A stretch of 64,000 nucleotides of DNA from Candidatus Polarisedimenticola svalbardensis (GTDB lineage Bacteria; Acidobacteriota; Polarisedimenticolia; Polarisedimenticolales; Polarisedimenticolaceae), in the NCBI GenBank assembly GCA_014764515.1, contig JACXWD010000001.1, forward strand, positions 97,850 through 161,849. Direction: 5' to 3'. Of this stretch, positions 52,720-61,174 are shown piece after piece (positions within the stretch are counted from its first letter, which is position 1; every line of letters begins with the position of its first letter). A program made the position numbers and the translations under genes. The notes beneath the pieces were generated by a model that was given only the letters and a program-made list of their open reading frames with translations, did not search any database and was not told where the DNA came from.

Positions 52720-54432
52720 GTGAATCGAATCCCGACACCTATCATCCTTGCCGCAGTCCTGGTTGCCGGCCTGTTCGGGCCGACCGGGCCTGCCCGGGCC
52801 GCGGTGGACGACAAGGGGATGCTCGAACTCTACGAACTGAAGACCCTCACGGTGGTCTACCCGTCATCTCCAGAGTCCCGGCGGGAAATCAACCGGATCT
52901 CCGCCAGGAACCGGGGGGCGTTCCTTTCCGCCGCCAGCGGTGCAGCCGTCCGCGTCCTTGCGGACAGCGAACTCTCCAGGAAGGATCTGGAAGACAACCT
53001 GCTGTTACTGGGGTGGGACAACCAGCTGCTCCGGAAGCATGGCCAGGTTCCGCCCTACGGCAGGTCTTCAACCAGTGTGCGGTTCCTCGATTACGTCAGA
53101 CAGGATCCGGATCTCGACCTGATCTTCAGATCCCGGTCGCCGTTCTCGAAGGCTGACGATCCCCGGGATCTGTTCTTCTGGTCCAGGATCGACCAGGACC
53201 GGGACCGTTTCATGACCATGCCGATGGTCGGCTCGGACTGGGCGATCTACCGGGATTTTGCGGTGATCTCCCAGGGCATGCTGGAGAGCTCTCCTGACTG
53301 GCCGCCCAGGAGGGATCCGATCGCCGAGAAGCTGACCGACCCGGATATCGAAGCCTACACCCGGGATCGCGAGAGCCTCGTCAACGGGCCGCTGCGTGTG
53401 ATATTCAATCCGAAACGGGTAGCGCCCGCCACCGTCGCCAAGGTCCTTGAGACCCGCCTGAGGGCCTACAGGCAGGTTGTTGCAGCGCTGGGCGATCCCG
53501 GAGCCGACTCCAGGTTCGACCTGTACATCTATGCGGATGAAGAGACCAAGGAAAAGCTGACCGGTGTGAAGGCCGGGGCCCACTCGGTCCCGGTTGCCGG
53601 AGAGATGCATATGACCTTGCGGTTTGCCCGGTCCTCGAGCATCCACGAGGACGTCCACCCGGTGGGAGGTCGTGTCCTGGGCCCAACCGCATCCACGGCG
53701 GCCTACGAGGGGCTGGCGTATTCTCTCGAGCCGGTTCTACTTGGCCGGCCGCTGACCTATTATGCCGCCCTCATGCTGGACGAGGACCGCATGCCGACCA
53801 TCGCCGATCTGCTGGATGAGGAACGCTTCAGGAAGATTCCCAATTCACAGCGCTTCGCTGCCGCCGGCCTGTTGATGAGCTGGCTGCGGGAGCAGGCAGG
53901 AAAGAAGGAATTCGCAGCCTGGTACTCCTCTCCCGATCCGGATACGGAAAGTCTGGCCGCAGTGCTGGGAACCAGACCCGGAAAAGCGGAGCAACAGTTC
54001 CGGGAGTGGACCACGGCACAGACCCGTGCCCATTCCGGCGACGTCGCTTTCGCCGCCGCCGTCGAGGAGGCCAGGGCCCGCCACCTGAACGGCGAGTATG
54101 AACAGGCCGCCGCCGCGCTGATCCTTGCGCTGACCCACAAGCCGGACGACCACAAGACCCGGTTCACCCTGGCCACCACGAGGATGAAGACAGGCGCCTT
54201 AGAGGAGGCGGCCGGCGATCTGCTGAAAGTTCTGGATGGAAAAGCCGGGGCCGCCGACAGCCTCACGGCACATGCTCTGCTCCAGCTGGGACGGGTCTAT
54301 GATCTGCTGGGCAAAAGGGGTGACGCCCTGGCCGCCTACGGCAGGGTGCTGGATCTGCCGGACCGGCATGATTCCCATCTCCTGGCCCGGGAGGGACTGG
54401 AAACCGCATTCACCGCCGATCGGCTGGACTAG
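52720..54432 (+). CDS. Exported HExxH protein with C-terminal TPR
   Basis: This 570-residue protein has a signal peptide (cleavage near ARAAV) and an uncharacterised N-terminal half. An HEDVH motif at 309-313 is followed 16 residues later by YEGLAYSLE (Glu330), matching the HExxH...EGxA arrangement of gluzincin peptidase MA-like proteins. TPR repeats occupy about 450-560. It is probably a periplasmic zinc peptidase or an inactive relative. The start is GTG 52720 with GGAGG seven bases upstream. Its stop shares CTAG with the opposing kinase gene. The domain order resembles, in reverse, the truncated protein at the left edge of the window. Confidence 0.7.
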   Translation: MNRIPTPIILAAVLVAGLFGPTGPARAAVDDKGMLELYELKTLTVVYPSSPESRREINRISARNRGAFLSAASGAAVRVLADSELSRKDLEDNLLLLGWDNQLLRKHGQVPPYGRSSTSVRFLDYVRQDPDLDLIFRSRSPFSKADDPRDLFFWSRIDQDRDRFMTMPMVGSDWAIYRDFAVISQGMLESSPDWPPRRDPIAEKLTDPDIEAYTRDRESLVNGPLRVIFNPKRVAPATVAKVLETRLRAYRQVVAALGDPGADSRFDLYIYADEETKEKLTGVKAGAHSVPVAGEMHMTLRFARSSSIHEDVHPVGGRVLGPTASTAAYEGLAYSLEPVLLGRPLTYYAALMLDEDRMPTIADLLDEERFRKIPNSQRFAAAGLLMSWLREQAGKKEFAAWYSSPDPDTESLAAVLGTRPGKAEQQFREWTTAQTRAHSGDVAFAAAVEEARARHLNGEYEQAAAALILALTHKPDDHKTRFTLATTRMKTGALEEAAGDLLKVLDGKAGAADSLTAHALLQLGRVYDLLGKRGDALAAYGRVLDLPDRHDSHLLAREGLETAFTADRLD

Positions 54433-56354
54433 GCCGGGCTGGAACTGGCCGGCAGTACAAGCGTGAAAGTGGCGCCGCCCTGTTCGCCGGCACTGTAGGA
54501 AATGCTGCCGCCATGCGCCTCGGCGATCAGCCGGACCAGGGGCAGGCCCAGGCCGCTGCCTTCGGGACGGGTTGAGACCGAAACGTCGAACAGCGAGCTT
54601 TCGAGAGCGGATGGAACACCTGGTCCCGTATCGGTGACCCTCAGGATCGCCGCGCCCTCCTTGCGACCGGCCTCAAGGGTGATGATGCCGCCGTCCGGCA
54701 TGGCCTGCAACGCATTGAGCACCAGGTTCAGGATCGCCTGCTGCAGTCGCTCGGCGTTCCCGTCCACCACCGTAGCCGACTCACCGCCAGAGATCCGCAG
54801 ATCCACACCTGACTTTTTCGCGGTGTAGGACATCAGCCGCACGACCCGGCGGCACAGATCCTCCAGGTTGACCGATTCGGTTTTATCGCCGGGACGCACC
54901 AGGCCAAGGTAGTTGTTCAACAGCTCGGTCAACCGGCGGGTCTCGTCCCGGATGGAGGACAGCGATTCTCCTACCGCCAGCCGGCCGCCCTCGGTCCAGT
55001 CCATGTCCAGGTACTGCTCCACCACACCGGCATTGAGGCCGATGGAGTGCAGCGGGTTGCGAATCTCGTGGGCCATCCCTGCGGCCAGATGGGCCAGGAC
55101 CGCATACCTGCCCGCCTCAAGCAGGTGGGCTTCGACCTTCCTCAGCGTGGCCAGATCCCGGATCAACAGGAGTTCTCCCGTCTCCCCCGGGCGCACTTCG
55201 AACGGCACCCTGGTCAGCTTGGCGGGGATGACCACACCCCCAGGCAGCCGGACCTCGTCCTCGTGTTGCAGCGTGGCGTTGCCCTTCCCTCGTATCCACC
55301 AGGGATTGGAGTCCAGAATCTGCCGGATGGCCGCTTCCTCATCCTCATCGGGCCCCTGACCGTTCTCGCCGTGGCCAGTGCCCTCATGACCTGCCAGGCG
55401 GCATGCAGCCCGGTTCCAGGCTACCGGCTCCCCGTCAGGCCCCAGTGCGATCATGGCGTCTTCCAGCGATGCCGAGAGGGTTCCCAGCAACGCTTCCCGC
55501 TCCCGGCCCTCCCGGGTGAGCCGCTCCAGCTTGCCGCCCATTTCCGAGATGGCCCGGACCGTGCCGGCCAGTTCCCCTTTCTCGGCCAGCTTGCCGGCCT
55601 GCAGCCCTCCCTCGAACCCTCGCTCCCGATAAGCGGCCAGCGCCTTGTCCAGCCCCCGCACCGAGTGGCCGGTAACTGCGGCGATGAGCAGGCTGCCCAG
55701 GCCGACCAGGGCGACGAACAGCACCGCAGGAATCGTGATGTCCTGAACGTCGACCTTGGGTCGCGGCATTTCCAGGGAGGGTCGGCGAGCCATCAGTTCC
55801 GGGTCCTGGGCCCAGGTCAGCAGCAGGGACCCCAGATGCTCCCCGGCCGCGTCGCCGGCAGGGTCCTGCTTGTCGAAGACAGGAACCAGAACCTGGGTCA
55901 CCAGTGCGCCGTCCTGATCCTTGACCTGCCTGGTGCTGAGGACGGTTTCCCCGAGGAAAACCTTGTCTTCATCCTTGGTGAACGCCAGATCCAGGGCATC
56001 GGCATCGGAGGCGTACTGAATCCTGAGACTGCGGTCCAGGACCAGCATCGACTTCACCGCCGGGATCCCTTTGAGGACGACCAACAGGCCGTCGGCCACC
56101 TTCTCCCGGACGTTCTGATTTTTTTCGGGGAAACCGGACGAAGTCTCCCGAAGCAGGGAGCGGGCCACCTCTTCGGCCATCGGCTGGAAATACTGCTCGA
56201 TCGGCCAGGTCGCCACCTGCTTTTCCCAGCGTTCACCATAGTCCCGGTAACTTTCCTGGACGATGCGGCTGACGATGTAGCCTGCGGTGGTTGTGAAAAC
56301 GAGGATGTAGACGAGATGAACGAGGAAGATCCGGAGGGAAAGCGAGATCTTCAC
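54429..56354 (-). CDS. NtrB-type membrane sensor histidine kinase
   Basis: This 641-residue protein has a first transmembrane helix (10-30), a periplasmic sensor domain of about 170 residues and a second helix (205-228). A HAMP-like and PAS region follows, then a HisKA domain with the phospho-accepting His in MAHEIRNPL near 429, and a HATPase domain with N (LNLVLNALQ), G1 (DTGPGVP) and G2 (GSGLGL) boxes. It should phosphorylate the adjacent NtrC-family regulator, whose gene overlaps it by 4 bp. The ligand is unknown. Confidence 0.92.
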   Translation of the reverse strand: MKISLSLRIFLVHLVYILVFTTTAGYIVSRIVQESYRDYGERWEKQVATWPIEQYFQPMAEEVARSLLRETSSGFPEKNQNVREKVADGLLVVLKGIPAVKSMLVLDRSLRIQYASDADALDLAFTKDEDKVFLGETVLSTRQVKDQDGALVTQVLVPVFDKQDPAGDAAGEHLGSLLLTWAQDPELMARRPSLEMPRPKVDVQDITIPAVLFVALVGLGSLLIAAVTGHSVRGLDKALAAYRERGFEGGLQAGKLAEKGELAGTVRAISEMGGKLERLTREGREREALLGTLSASLEDAMIALGPDGEPVAWNRAACRLAGHEGTGHGENGQGPDEDEEAAIRQILDSNPWWIRGKGNATLQHEDEVRLPGGVVIPAKLTRVPFEVRPGETGELLLIRDLATLRKVEAHLLEAGRYAVLAHLAAGMAHEIRNPLHSIGLNAGVVEQYLDMDWTEGGRLAVGESLSSIRDETRRLTELLNNYLGLVRPGDKTESVNLEDLCRRVVRLMSYTAKKSGVDLRISGGESATVVDGNAERLQQAILNLVLNALQAMPDGGIITLEAGRKEGAAILRVTDTGPGVPSALESSLFDVSVSTRPEGSGLGLPLVRLIAEAHGGSISYSAGEQGGATFTLVLPASSSPA

Positions 56355-57748
56355 AGGCCGTACTTCTTGACCTTGTTGTGCATGGTCTTCAGTGAGACTC
56401 CCAGAATCTTGGCCGCCTGGGTCTTGTTCCCTCCGGTGTGCTCCAGGGTCGAAGTGATCAGGCTGCGCTCCGCATCTTCCATGCTGCTGCCGATAGGCAG
56501 GGTGACCCCGGTTTTAACCTCTTCCGGCGCCAGGCCGGTGTCCTCCACCAGTTTCAGGTGCGGGGCGTCCAGCGGCTCATCACCGATAACATCCTCGGGC
56601 AGATGCTCCAGCGTGATGGTCGCTCCTGCAGAGAGCAGGGTGGCCCTCTCCACGGCGTTCTTCAGTTCCCGGGCATTGCCGGGCCAGGGGTAGTGGATCA
56701 TCCGCACCAGCGCCGCCGGATCAATGCCGGCCACCGTGGCTCCGGTCTTGCGGGCGTACTCTTCTGCGAAATGCGTCGCCAGCATCCGGATATCTTCTTT
56801 CCGGTTCCGCAACGGCGGCACAGTGATATTGAACACATTCAACCGGTAGTACAGGTCCTCCCGGAACCGGCCTTCCTCGATCGCCTTCTTGGGGTCCCGG
56901 TTGGTGGCGGCCACAACCCGGACGTCGGCGGTGATGACTTCTCTGCCTCCCAATCGCCGGAACTTCTGTTCCTGGAGCACCCGCAGAAGTTTGGCCTGCA
57001 GCGATTCGTCCATCTCCGCGATCTCGTCCAGGAACAGGGTGCCCCGGTGCGCCATTTCGAAACAGCCGATCTTGCGGTTGGTCGCCCCGGTGAACGCTCC
57101 CCGCTCATGCCCGAAAATTTCACTTTCAAGAAGCGTTGCCGGGATGGCGGCGCAGTTCACAGCCACGAACTCCTGCCGCCTTCGGGGGGAAAGATCGTGG
57201 AGGGTTCGGGCGACCAGTTCCTTGCCGGTGCCCGACTCCCCTGCTATCAGGACCGAGAGGGTGGACGGGGCGACTTTCTCGATCTGGAGAAAAACCGACT
57301 TCATCGGAGCAGAAACCCCGCGAAGCATGCCGAAAGCGCCCCGATCACGCAGCTCCCCCCGCAGTCGGCGGTTCTCCGCCAGCAGTTCGGAAGTCTCTTC
57401 CATTTTTTCGAGGAGGATTTTGAGTTTTCCGGGCTCTACCGGCTTCTCGAGGAAATCGGTGGCCCCCAGCTTGATCGCTTCCACAGCCGTTTCGATGGTG
57501 CCCTGGCCGGACATGACGATGATCGGAACCGGGTATTCGTACCGCAGCTTTTCCACCAGCTCGATACCGGACATGCCGGGCATCACCAGGTCGGTGAGGA
57601 TCGCCTCCGGATGGTGCTCATGCACCATCTCCATCGCCTTTTCGCCGGTTCCGGCGGAAACGACGTTGTACCCCCATACCTCAAGCAGCCTGCGCAGGGA
57701 GTCCCGGCAGGAAGTTTCGTCGTCGACGACCAGGATCTTGTCGAGCAT
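56351..57748 (-). CDS. NtrC-family sigma-54-dependent response regulator
   Basis: This 465-residue regulator has a receiver domain with Asp53 (AILTDLVMPG). The AAA+ sigma-54 activation domain has Walker A GESGTGKE, the sigma-54 contact loop GAFTGA, and an arginine-finger region. A Fis-type helix-turn-helix (NKTQAAKILGVSLKTMHNKV) closes the protein. It activates sigma-54 promoters when phosphorylated. GGAAG precedes ATG 57748. A sigma-54-like promoter lies 270 bases upstream, pointing to autoregulation or a dedicated target. Confidence 0.95.
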   Translation of the reverse strand: MLDKILVVDDETSCRDSLRRLLEVWGYNVVSAGTGEKAMEMVHEHHPEAILTDLVMPGMSGIELVEKLRYEYPVPIIVMSGQGTIETAVEAIKLGATDFLEKPVEPGKLKILLEKMEETSELLAENRRLRGELRDRGAFGMLRGVSAPMKSVFLQIEKVAPSTLSVLIAGESGTGKELVARTLHDLSPRRRQEFVAVNCAAIPATLLESEIFGHERGAFTGATNRKIGCFEMAHRGTLFLDEIAEMDESLQAKLLRVLQEQKFRRLGGREVITADVRVVAATNRDPKKAIEEGRFREDLYYRLNVFNITVPPLRNRKEDIRMLATHFAEEYARKTGATVAGIDPAALVRMIHYPWPGNARELKNAVERATLLSAGATITLEHLPEDVIGDEPLDAPHLKLVEDTGLAPEEVKTGVTLPIGSSMEDAERSLITSTLEHTGGNKTQAAKILGVSLKTMHNKVKKYGL

Positions 57749-57822
57749 ATCGGCTTCCGGTCCGGCGGGGGGAGAGGCGAGAAGGACCCAGGACCCATCC
57801 GGACCCTGTAAGTTTTACACAA

Positions 57823-57933
57823 CTAGAGCAGTTTTGACACAAGCCGGGTGAGGAGTGAGAGAACCACGGAGGCAGTGCCAAGAGCGGCCCCCATGCTGAC
57901 CAGAACGGCTCCAACTACTAGAAGAGTCTGCAT
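57823..57933 (-). CDS. 36-residue single-helix membrane peptide
   Basis: A 37-codon frame begins at ATG 57933 with AAAGGA seven bases upstream and ends at TAG. It encodes an almost uniformly hydrophobic helix (MQTLLVVGAVLVSMGAAL onward) closing with a basic end (LLTRLVSKLL). A single transmembrane segment with cytoplasmic positive charge is predicted. I do not recognise a family. It lies between a sigma-54-like promoter (58013-58030) and the NtrC-type regulator on the same strand. The ribosome site, length and composition support translation, but the short size leaves doubt. Confidence 0.6.
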   Translation of the reverse strand: MQTLLVVGAVLVSMGAALGTASVVLSLLTRLVSKLL

Positions 57934-58012
57934 TTAGAATCCTTTCGGGACTCAGGTTCTCGCTCTGGAGCCCGCTGATCACCGTCATTTTCCGCTATAC
58001 GGCAAACAATAG

Positions 58013-58030
58013 TTGCAAGAGACAGGCCAA
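58013..58030 (-). promoter_or_regulatory. Sigma-54-like (-24/-12) promoter
   Basis: The minus strand reads TTGGCCTGTCTCTTGCAA, with GG and GC exactly 10 bases apart as the -24/-12 consensus (TGGCAC-N5-TTGCA) requires. The start would be near 58003, 70 bases before the 36-codon frame. The neighbouring regulator has the GAFTGA sigma-54 contact loop. Confidence 0.6.
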
Positions 58031-58123
58031 TCAAGGATATCCATCGAGATTCAACGCTTTTTTCCACGAGGTCGAACCTGTAGACAGGATGAACACCGCC
58101 TGTGTCACATCCCACATGCCGAT

Positions 58124-59089
58124 CTACTGGAAGCGGATGTTCCCCACGTCGCCCATTTCCTCGAGAAGGAAGGTCTTGAGCCTGCCCTTGATCCGGACTT
58201 CAGCCTGCCTGGCGGCTTCCCGGCTGGTTCCGAAACGATCACCGATCTCCTGCAGTTTCAGGGGCTCATCGCTGAGGATGCGATCGTTGAGGATCATCAG
58301 GTCCCTCTCGGACATCCCTTCGCGGAACCTGTCCAGGGCCGCCTCCACCCTGTCCTGGAGCTGCTTCCTGGCCATCTGTGTTTCCGCGTCCGGTTCCCGA
58401 CCGGCCAAGGTGTCACCATGGGAACGGCCGTCCTCGTCCCCTCCTGCCGGAGCATCCAGCATCAGGTCGTGAGAGCCGAGAGCCATCTGGACGTCGGTCA
58501 CGTCCTGTTCCGAGACGCCGAACTTCTCCGCCAGCAGCTTGGGACCGACCTCGTATCCGGCGGCCTCCAGCTTGCGCTTTTCCTTTTCCAGGTTGTGGAG
58601 CAGCTTCCGCCGGGCGTTGGTGGTGCCGACCCGAACCAGCCGTACGTTGTCGAGAAGGAACTTCACCATGTACGCCCGGATCCACCACGAGGCGTAGGTC
58701 GGGAGCCGGTACCCCATTTCCGGATCGAATTTCTCCACGGCCTGCATCAGGCCGATGTTCCCTTCCTGGATCAGGTCCAGGACGTTTCTGGCCGCCCTGC
58801 GGAACGACTGGGCCACCCGCACGACCAGCATCAGGTTGGCGGTGATGAGACGGAACAGCGCCTCCCGGTCACCGGTCTCCCGGTACCGCCGGGCCATTTC
58901 CTGCTCCTCCTCCCGGTTGAGAGGCGGGTATTTGCGGAGTTCGGCCATGTAGGCCCGAAGCGGGTCCACCGGCGCCAGGCCACGGCCGCCTGCAGGAACC
59001 AGTGCCTTTACTTCCGGTTCGGGGTTTGAATTGTCCACGGGATCGGCAAGTACGGCCGGATCAAGCGGAGCGGGATCGTCGGAACTCAT
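58124..59089 (-). CDS. RpoH-like group sigma-70 factor
   Basis: This 321-residue sigma factor has region 1.2 (DPLRAYMAELRKYPPL), region 2 (LDLIQEGNIGLMQAVEKFDP, YRLPTYASWWIRAYM), region 3 and region 4 (GTSREAARQAEVRIKGRLK). The ARRKLLHNLEKEK stretch after region 2 resembles the RpoH box, so a heat-shock-type or stress sigma is likely rather than the primary RpoD. It follows the M23 peptidase gene by 34 bp on the same strand. Confidence 0.85.
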   Translation of the reverse strand: MSSDDPAPLDPAVLADPVDNSNPEPEVKALVPAGGRGLAPVDPLRAYMAELRKYPPLNREEEQEMARRYRETGDREALFRLITANLMLVVRVAQSFRRAARNVLDLIQEGNIGLMQAVEKFDPEMGYRLPTYASWWIRAYMVKFLLDNVRLVRVGTTNARRKLLHNLEKEKRKLEAAGYEVGPKLLAEKFGVSEQDVTDVQMALGSHDLMLDAPAGGDEDGRSHGDTLAGREPDAETQMARKQLQDRVEAALDRFREGMSERDLMILNDRILSDEPLKLQEIGDRFGTSREAARQAEVRIKGRLKTFLLEEMGDVGNIRFQ

Positions 59090-59123
59090 CAGGCTCAGGA
59101 TAGCATGCCGCGATCAGGGCGGC

Positions 59124-60011
59124 CTAGAAGCTCTTGTCTCCCAGATACTTCCGGGGATCTTCCCGGCGGCCGGACTTGAACACCTCGTAGTGCAGGTGGG
59201 GTCCGGTGGACCGGCCGGTGGAGCCGACCTTGCCGATGACGTCGCCACGCTTGATCCGCTGGCCGGAACGGACCAGGATTTCGCTCATGTGAGCGTAACG
59301 GGTGGCCATGCCGTAGCCGTGGGAGATGTGCACCATCTTGCCGTAACCCATGTACCGGGTCGCCCGGGTGATCACACCATCGGCGCTGGCGCGGATCGGA
59401 GTGCCTTTGTTGGCAACGATGTCCACACCCTGGTGGAACTCCCTCTTCCCCGAGAACGGATCCTTGCGCCAACCGTAGCCGTGGGAGAAGAACCCGCGGA
59501 CCGGACGGATGCTGGGGGTGGCCGCCAGATGCTCCAGCCGCTCGTTCCAGGCCTCGTCGATCATCTCCATCGAACGGTCCAGCCCTGAGGCGCGATCTCC
59601 GAGGGTCGCCATGTCTTCGTCCAGGGCCCGCTGCAGGTTGAGCATGGACGGGCGGATGGCCCGGGCGCCGCCGGCGGCCGGTTCCGAGGTCGGTAACCCA
59701 TCGACTCCCAGCACTTCGGCCAGTTTGCCCGCATACTCCTCGTTCTTTTCGAGTCGGCCCCGCATCGTCACGAGGGCGTTCTCGAACTGCAGCTTCTCTT
59801 CAAGCAGCACCTGATTTTCCACGGCCAGCCGGTCCATCGTTCCATCCTGGGTGTTCATGCGCAGCAGCAGGTGGGGCGCCGAAGCGCCGGCCAGGAGCAG
59901 TGCCGCCAGAAGGCCGGCCATGGAGAGCACGAAGTTCCTGGAGAGATGAATCTTTCTCATCCGGGAGTCGGCATGGGGCAGGATCAGGATGGTATAAAAC
60001 TTACGGGGCAT
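59124..60011 (-). CDS. M23 family murein endopeptidase
   Basis: This 295-residue protein has a short cytoplasmic N-terminus, one transmembrane helix (about 28-48) and a periplasmic coiled coil (58-95). The C-terminal LytM domain has the zinc residues in HQGVD and HLHYE. It cuts peptidoglycan cross-links or acts as an amidase activator in growth and division. ATG 60011 with GGAGAG upstream is preferred; the longer frame to 60338 runs into nagZ. Confidence 0.92.
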   Translation of the reverse strand: MPRKFYTILILPHADSRMRKIHLSRNFVLSMAGLLAALLLAGASAPHLLLRMNTQDGTMDRLAVENQVLLEEKLQFENALVTMRGRLEKNEEYAGKLAEVLGVDGLPTSEPAAGGARAIRPSMLNLQRALDEDMATLGDRASGLDRSMEMIDEAWNERLEHLAATPSIRPVRGFFSHGYGWRKDPFSGKREFHQGVDIVANKGTPIRASADGVITRATRYMGYGKMVHISHGYGMATRYAHMSEILVRSGQRIKRGDVIGKVGSTGRSTGPHLHYEVFKSGRREDPRKYLGDKSF

Positions 60012-60122
60012 GTAGCGCTCTCCAGGACAGATCGGGTCCGGCCGGAAAATCTTGCCGGTAAGGTAAAATTGGTGACTCGATCTCCTGTTGTCAACTGATT
60101 CGTACCGGATGTACGAGACAAA

Positions 60123-60143
60123 AACGTAACACCCGGTTACGTT
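60123..60143. repeat. Inverted repeat upstream of nagZ
   Basis: AACGTAAC (60123-60130) and GTTACGTT (60136-60143) are perfect 8-bp arms around ACCCG. This could be an operator or RNA hairpin in the nagZ and M23 divergent region. Confidence 0.5.
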
Positions 60144-60152
60144 GCCGTCAAC

Positions 60153-60175
60153 CGCCGCAAGCAGGTTGTGCGGCG
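60153..60175. repeat. Second hairpin in nagZ leader
   Basis: CGCCGCA (60153-60159) pairs with TGCGGCG (60169-60175) around a 9-base loop, just before the AAAGGAG ribosome site of nagZ. Confidence 0.45.
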
Positions 60176-60193
60176 ATTTGAAAGGAGCTTGAT

Positions 60194-61174
60194 TTGGAGG
60201 CGGATGCAGGCCGGATTTTGATGGTGGGGCTGGCAGGCCCGGACCTCTCCAGTGGAGAGAAAAAGTCCCTTGAGGACCTCCTTCCGGGAGGGGTGATCCT
60301 GTTCCGCCGCAATCTGGACTCCCGGGAGCGGCTGGCAAACCTCATGAATGAACTGGACCGTGTCCTTCCGGAAGCTCCGTGGGTCGCCGTGGACCAGGAA
60401 GGTGGGCGGGTTTCCCGCCTTGAACCCTGGATCGGTCCTACACCGTCCGCCTGGGAGCGGGCCGCCGCCGGCCCTCACGAGGCGTACCGCTTCGGCCGGG
60501 AGACCGGCCGGGAGCTGGCCGCCCTCGGCTTCAATCTTGATTTCGCCCCTGTGGTGGACCTTTGCCCCCCGGACAAACCGAACGGGATCGGGGACCGTTC
60601 CTGGGGAACCGACCCGGAGCAGGTGGCCGGCCTGACCGGCCGGTTCCTGGACGGGTTGCACTCTGCCGGTGTGGCTGGATGTCTCAAACATTTTCCAGGA
60701 CTGGGAGACACGGCGGTAGACTCCCACCTGGAACTGCCGGTCTGCCGACGGGACGGCGAACTGCTGCAGCGGGTCGATATGCTGCCTTACCGTGAACTGG
60801 GGGCGACCTCTCCGGCGGTCATGGTCTGCCACGCCGCATTCCCCGGTCTGGACCCGGTGAACGACAGGCCCGCCAGCCTGTCGCCGCCGATCGTATCCGG
60901 CCTGCTCCGGGAACAGATCGGCTACCACGGCATGGTCTGTGCCGACGACATGGAGATGGGGGCGGTAGCCCCCCTGGACGTGGACGGTTCGGCGGCGGTT
61001 GCGGCGATCCGGGCCGGTGTGGACCTGCTCCCCTACTGCGCCGACCTGGACCTGGCCGTTGCCGCGCGGGACGCCCTGGTCCGGGAGGCAGACAGGGATC
61101 CGGAGTTTGCGTCCCGTCTGGCGTTGGCGGCGGCGTCGGTGCGCTCAACTGCGGAGCAGTGGCCCAGACATTAG
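60194..61174 (+). CDS. nagZ: Beta-N-acetylhexosaminidase NagZ (GH3)
   Basis: This 326-residue cytoplasmic GH3 enzyme removes N-acetylglucosamine from anhydro-muropeptides during cell-wall recycling. The active-site loop LKHFPGLGDTAVDSH and the nucleophile region VCADDMEMGAV are present. TTG 60194 is used because AAAGGAG lies seven bases upstream and no ATG lies closer to the conserved fold. It diverges from the M23 peptidase gene, linking wall cleavage and recycling. Its stop overlaps the next gene on the opposite strand (TTAG). Confidence 0.92.
   Translation: MEADAGRILMVGLAGPDLSSGEKKSLEDLLPGGVILFRRNLDSRERLANLMNELDRVLPEAPWVAVDQEGGRVSRLEPWIGPTPSAWERAAAGPHEAYRFGRETGRELAALGFNLDFAPVVDLCPPDKPNGIGDRSWGTDPEQVAGLTGRFLDGLHSAGVAGCLKHFPGLGDTAVDSHLELPVCRRDGELLQRVDMLPYRELGATSPAVMVCHAAFPGLDPVNDRPASLSPPIVSGLLREQIGYHGMVCADDMEMGAVAPLDVDGSAAVAAIRAGVDLLPYCADLDLAVAARDALVREADRDPEFASRLALAAASVRSTAEQWPRH

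Noticed and set aside
57749..57822. Repeated GGACCC triplets before the response-regulator start
   Set aside because: They are short direct repeats in GC-rich DNA without a hairpin or known binding-site pattern.
57918..58115. 65-codon minus-strand frame starting with GTG
   Set aside because: It has no Shine-Dalgarno, covers the sigma-54-like promoter and overlaps the better supported 36-codon frame.
60089..60094. Perfect TTGACA on the minus strand upstream of the M23 gene
   Set aside because: No acceptable -10 lies 16-19 bases downstream, so a promoter is not claimed.
60012..60338. N-terminal extension of the M23 peptidase
   Set aside because: It overlaps the divergent nagZ gene and has no conserved sequence; ATG 60011 has GGAGAG upstream.
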